Shown here piece after piece: positions 61,290-64,000 of a stretch of DNA of 64,000 bases. Made by a program: the position numbers and the translations under genes. The stretch lies in assembly GCF_006517625.1 (NCBI RefSeq), contig NZ_VHQI01000001.1, forward strand, positions 502,180-566,179. Reading direction: 5' to 3'. This stretch comes from Mixta tenebrionis. GTDB taxonomy: Bacteria > Pseudomonadota > Gammaproteobacteria > Enterobacterales > Enterobacteriaceae. Every line of letters begins with the position of its first letter. Positions within the stretch are counted from its first letter, which is position 1. Below the pieces are notes generated by a model that worked only from the letters and a program-made list of their open reading frames with translations, had not been told where the DNA came from and made no database searches.

Positions 61290-61335
61290 CGCCAATCGCC
61301 ACTATAGCCAGCCTGGCTTCTGCACGGGCACGGTC

Positions 61336-62076
61336 ATGCAACTGACATCAAAGTTAAACCAACCCGAAACATCGTCCGCGATTAGGATTAAGGCGCTTTA
61401 CCCTTTATCGCGACGCTTCTACGCTATCCACGCTGTTTTACTGACGTTTTTCGGCCTGCTGTTTTTATGGCTGGCGCGGGACGGCAGCCTGGATAACGCG
61501 CTGACCGGCTACTGGTTCGATCCGCTGACGCAAAGCTTTCCGTGGAAGGACAACCGCTGGCTGGATCTGATTAACCATCGCCTGCTGAAAGATTTGATTA
61601 TCGCCGCTGGCGTAACGCTGCTGGTTGCCGGCGTGCTGCGCCGCCAGCCGCGCTGGATACTGGTGGCGTTGCTGACCGGCGTCGGGGCGCTGGCGGTAGG
61701 CATACTGAAGGCCGCCAGCGCGCACTCCTGTCCGTGGGATCTGGCAGCCTACGGCGGCAGGGCGTTCTCTTATCCGCTGCTGGGCGCCGCGCCGGCGGAA
61801 AGCGGCCCCGGACGCTGTTTTCCCGGCGGCCATGCCTCCAGCGGCTTCAGTTTAATGGCGCTGTTTTTTCTTTACTGGCCGACGCGCCCGAAAATGGCCT
61901 GGCTCTGCTGGGGCGGCGCGGTCGCGCTGGGTTTGATCATGGGCTACGGGCAGATGATGCGCGGCGCGCACTTTCTTTCCCATAATTTATGGGCTGGCTG
62001 GTGGGTTTGGCTGGTACAGCTGCTGACTTATTGGTGCGTTACGCGCCTGACTGAAAAGATGAGGATAAAACAATGA
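61336..62076 (+). CDS. PAP2-family membrane phosphatase, unnamed
   Basis: 246-residue protein with about six membrane helices. PAP2 phosphatase motifs are present in order: K125 with CPW at 132-134 (domain 1, of the less common K...CPWDL type), FPGGHASSG at 162-170 (domain 2, H166), and MRGAHFLSHNLW at 208-219 (domain 3, R209, H212, H216). It is not the LpxT, PgpB or YbjG type; such CPWDL/GGHASSGF proteins are annotated only as PAP2 superfamily. It could dephosphorylate lipid A, undecaprenyl pyrophosphate or another lipid phosphate. The start at 61336 lies between the PmrA-type promoter and the conserved part. ATGA overlap with ybjG suggests coupled translation. Confidence 0.85.
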   Translation: MQLTSKLNQPETSSAIRIKALYPLSRRFYAIHAVLLTFFGLLFLWLARDGSLDNALTGYWFDPLTQSFPWKDNRWLDLINHRLLKDLIIAAGVTLLVAGVLRRQPRWILVALLTGVGALAVGILKAASAHSCPWDLAAYGGRAFSYPLLGAAPAESGPGRCFPGGHASSGFSLMALFFLYWPTRPKMAWLCWGGAVALGLIMGYGQMMRGAHFLSHNLWAGWWVWLVQLLTYWCVTRLTEKMRIKQ

Positions 62077-62672
62077 CAGAAGAGTTGAACCGGATGCTGT
62101 TTCTCTGGATCAACGCCACGCCACACTCTGCGGCCTGGTTACTGCAGCTGGCGACCTTTATCGCCAAAGATTTAATCGCCATTGTTCCGCTGCTGATCGT
62201 AGCGCTCTGGCTGTGGGGGCCGCACAGCGCAACGCGCGTGCTGGTGCTGAAAACCGGCATCGCCCTGCTCTGTGCGCTGACGATATCCTGGTGCATGGGC
62301 CAGCTGTTCCCTCATCCGCGTCCTTTCGCTATCGGCTTCGGCCATCAGTTTCTTGCCCATGCGCCGGACGACTCCTGGCCCAGCGATCACGGCACCACCA
62401 TTTTTACCTTCGCGCTGGCGTTTATCAGCTGGCATCGCATCTGGTCCGGCATTTTGCTGCTGGCGATCGGCGGCGCTATCGCCTGGTCGCGCGTCTATCT
62501 GGGCGTACACTGGCCGATGGATATGCTGGGCGGGCTGCTGGTTGGCATGCTGGGCTGTCTGTTTTCACAGCTGGCATGGCCCTGGTATGGCGAACCTTTA
62601 ATGAAATATCTGCAGCAGGTTTATCGTCTGCTTTTTTCCGTTCCTATCAGAAAAGGCTGGGTACGTAATTAA
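62073..62672 (+). CDS. ybjG: Undecaprenyl-diphosphatase YbjG (PAP2 family)
   Basis: 199-residue inner-membrane PAP2 phosphatase (E. coli YbjG 198) that recycles undecaprenyl pyrophosphate on the periplasmic side and contributes to bacitracin resistance. Motifs: HPRPF (83-84 RP), PSDHGT at 103-108, and SRVYLGVHWPMD at 139-150 with H146. The C-terminal VPIRKGWVRN matches E. coli. In Salmonella and E. coli ybjG is a known PmrA-regulated gene; here it is the second gene behind the PmrA box. Terminator follows. Confidence 0.95.
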   Translation: MTEELNRMLFLWINATPHSAAWLLQLATFIAKDLIAIVPLLIVALWLWGPHSATRVLVLKTGIALLCALTISWCMGQLFPHPRPFAIGFGHQFLAHAPDDSWPSDHGTTIFTFALAFISWHRIWSGILLLAIGGAIAWSRVYLGVHWPMDMLGGLLVGMLGCLFSQLAWPWYGEPLMKYLQQVYRLLFSVPIRKGWVRN

Positions 62673-62685
62673 ATGCGTCTGGCTT

Positions 62686-62712
62686 ACGGGTCCATTTCTG
62701 GGCCCGTTTTTA
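62686..62712 (+). terminator. Intrinsic terminator after ybjG
   Basis: ACGGGTCC (62686-62693) pairs with GGGCCCGT (one wobble) around a 6-nt loop and is followed by TTTTT, 13 bp past the ybjG stop. Confidence 0.85.
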
Positions 62713-63189
62713 TCTTTTTCCGTTCGCTTTAATTTATCGTCATCCCTTATTTATTGCGCAACTGCTCCGGCTAATGGGTATGTTTGCCCTTTTTCGTTGC
62801 GCAAAATCAATAAAATCACCATGATAAACGGCTAAGTAACTGATAAATAAATCTCGCAAACAAAGATCTGTATAAAAAACAAACACTCCGGACGTTATAT
62901 CACGCTGCAACATTAGCTAAAATACAGCTTTTTTATCCACATTCCCCAACAAAGCCAGATAATTAAATTAAAAACTATTAAACATCCAGATTATCAGACC
63001 TGAATTATTCTCAGGATTGTGATCTTTATCACCTGTTACCGATATGTCAGCACTTTTAACTTATTTCGATAATGGTAGAGTGTGCCGCGAAAGTGGACTC
63101 CCATTTTTTATTTACCCGAAGCGAAATATTGCGCGTACGACGCCCAATGCCGAGGGTTTTGTATTTATACGTTATTTATGGAGATGGTA
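62713..63189 (+). promoter_or_regulatory. Long AT-rich region upstream of sdaC with CRP site
   Basis: 477 bp with no gene. A strong CRP-type site TGTGA-TCTTTA-TCACC is at 63018-63033. Downstream -10 candidates are GATAAT (63068-63073) and TAGAGT (63076-63081); with the latter the CRP centre would be near -62, the class I position. The upstream 300 bp are very AT-rich, as expected for Lrp or H-NS-responsive promoters. E. coli sdaC is under CRP and Lrp control. The transcribed leader would be about 100 nt. Confidence 0.6.
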
Positions 63190-64000
63190 ATGGCCTCACA
63201 GCAAACCGCAATCCAGACCGGACAGACGACAGCAAATGCCAGAACTTGGCGTAAAACCGATACGATGTGGATGCTGGGACTTTATGGCACAGCAATTGGC
63301 GCAGGGGTGCTCTTCCTGCCGATTAACGCCGGGATCGGCGGCCTGGTGCCGCTTATTATTATGGCGCTGCTGGCTTTTCCGATGACCTACTTTTCGCACC
63401 GCGGCCTGTGCCGGTTCGTGCTGTCAGGCAGCAATCCTGGCGAAGATATTACCGAGGTGGTGGAAGAACATTTCGGCGTGGGCGCGGGTAAAATCATTAC
63501 GCTGCTCTACTTTTTTGCCATCTACCCGATTCTGCTGGTTTACAGCGTGGCGATTACCAATACGGTAGAGAGTTTCCTTACCCATCAGCTGCATATCCAG
63601 GCGCCGCCGCGCGTGCTGCTGTCGCTGCTGCTGATTGTCGGCCTGATGATGATTATCCGCTTCGGTAAAGAAGCGATTGTCAAAACCATGAGCCTGCTGG
63701 TATTCCCTTTTGTCGCCGTGCTGATGCTGCTGGCGCTGTGGCTGATCCCTAACTGGAGCACGGCGATTTTTCAGCAGGCTTCGCTGAGCGGCAACGGCGA
63801 CGGCCTGGTGATGACCATGTGGCTGGCGCTGCCGGTCATGGTGTTCTCCTTTAACCACTCGCCGATTATTTCCGCTTTCGCCGTTGCGAAACGTGAAGAA
63901 TATGGCGCAGAGGCCGAGGCGAAATGTTCACGTGTCCTGGCGTTCAGCCATGTGATGATGGTGCTGACGGTGATGTTCTTCGTCTTCAGCTGCGTGCTCT
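63190..64000 (+). CDS. sdaC: SdaC-type serine/H+ symporter (3' end outside window)
   Basis: First 270 codons of a hydroxy/aromatic amino acid permease family protein. The sequence from WRKTDTMWMLGLYGTAIGAGVLFLPINAG through NPGEDITEVVEEHFGVGAGKIITLLYFFAIYPIL to FNHSPIISAFAVAKREEYG follows E. coli SdaC closely. The start at 63190 (MASQQTAIQTG) has GGAG at 6-nt spacing; two in-frame ATGs at 63178 and 63184 are too close to or within that site. In E. coli sdaC is next to sdaB elsewhere on the chromosome, so the position after ybjG is a difference. Whether a serine deaminase gene follows is beyond the window. Confidence 0.93.
   Translation, partial: MASQQTAIQTGQTTANARTWRKTDTMWMLGLYGTAIGAGVLFLPINAGIGGLVPLIIMALLAFPMTYFSHRGLCRFVLSGSNPGEDITEVVEEHFGVGAGKIITLLYFFAIYPILLVYSVAITNTVESFLTHQLHIQAPPRVLLSLLLIVGLMMIIRFGKEAIVKTMSLLVFPFVAVLMLLALWLIPNWSTAIFQQASLSGNGDGLVMTMWLALPVMVFSFNHSPIISAFAVAKREEYGAEAEAKCSRVLAFSHVMMVLTVMFFVFSCVL

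Overview
The window is a stretch of core chromosome from a member of the Enterobacterales. Gene content, protein lengths and gene order follow the Escherichia coli block msbA–ihfB–rpsA–cmk–aroA–serC–focA–pfl–serS–ftsK–lrp–trxB–cydDC–infA–clpAS–cspD–hcp/hcr–poxB–art–pot–nfsA–grxA–ybjL–ybjG. Many proteins match E. coli length to within a few residues. The high GC coding bias, and the absence of dmsABC, ycaL, macAB, aqpZ and the serW tRNA from their E. coli slots, suggest a relative outside Escherichia, most likely an Erwiniaceae-type genome (Pantoea/Mixta/Erwinia). That placement is inference from content, not from a search.

Layout. 1–9.7 kb, minus strand: msbA (cut by the window edge), comEC, ihfB, rpsA, cmk, aroA, serC. 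10–16.3 kb, plus strand: ycaO and the anaerobic pyruvate formate-lyase cluster focA-pflB-pflA, with an FNR-type site well placed upstream. 16.4–25.8 kb, minus strand: ycaD, serS, rarA, lolA, ftsK (with a LexA-type box) and lrp. 26.3–32.2 kb, plus strand: trxB, cydDC, aat, infA. 32.5–35.1 kb, minus strand: clpA and clpS, then cspD in the other orientation. 36.2–40.8 kb: a nitrosative-stress group, ytfE on the minus strand and hcp-hcr on the plus strand, each behind an NsrR-like palindrome, with the lysine exporter lysO between them. 40.9–49.5 kb: poxB, ltaE, amiD, ybjQ, ybjP and two arginine uptake units (artPIQM and artJ) sharing an ArgR-like box. 49.5–56.3 kb, minus strand: rlmC, ybjO, the putrescine transporter potFGHI and ybjN. 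56.3–61.1 kb: rimK-nfsA-ybjC, grxA, ybjM, ybjL. 61.3–62.7 kb: a two-gene PAP2 phosphatase operon (an unnamed PAP2 gene plus ybjG) behind an exact PmrA/BasR-type box. 63.2 kb to the end: a partial sdaC-type serine transporter.

No insertion sequence, prophage, CRISPR array, rRNA or tRNA was found, and no obviously foreign gene cluster. The items most worth checking are small departures from the family norm: PotF appears to have lost 27 consecutive residues in frame beside a ligand-binding glutamate; the PAP2 pair sits behind a near-ideal PmrA box; NsrR sites frame ytfE and hcp-hcr; a 13-bp perfect inverted repeat between pflB and pflA encloses a consensus -10 hexamer; and glutaredoxin 1 has a CSYC active site where CPYC is expected. 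Comparisons with E. coli proteins are from memory of those sequences, not from alignments run here.
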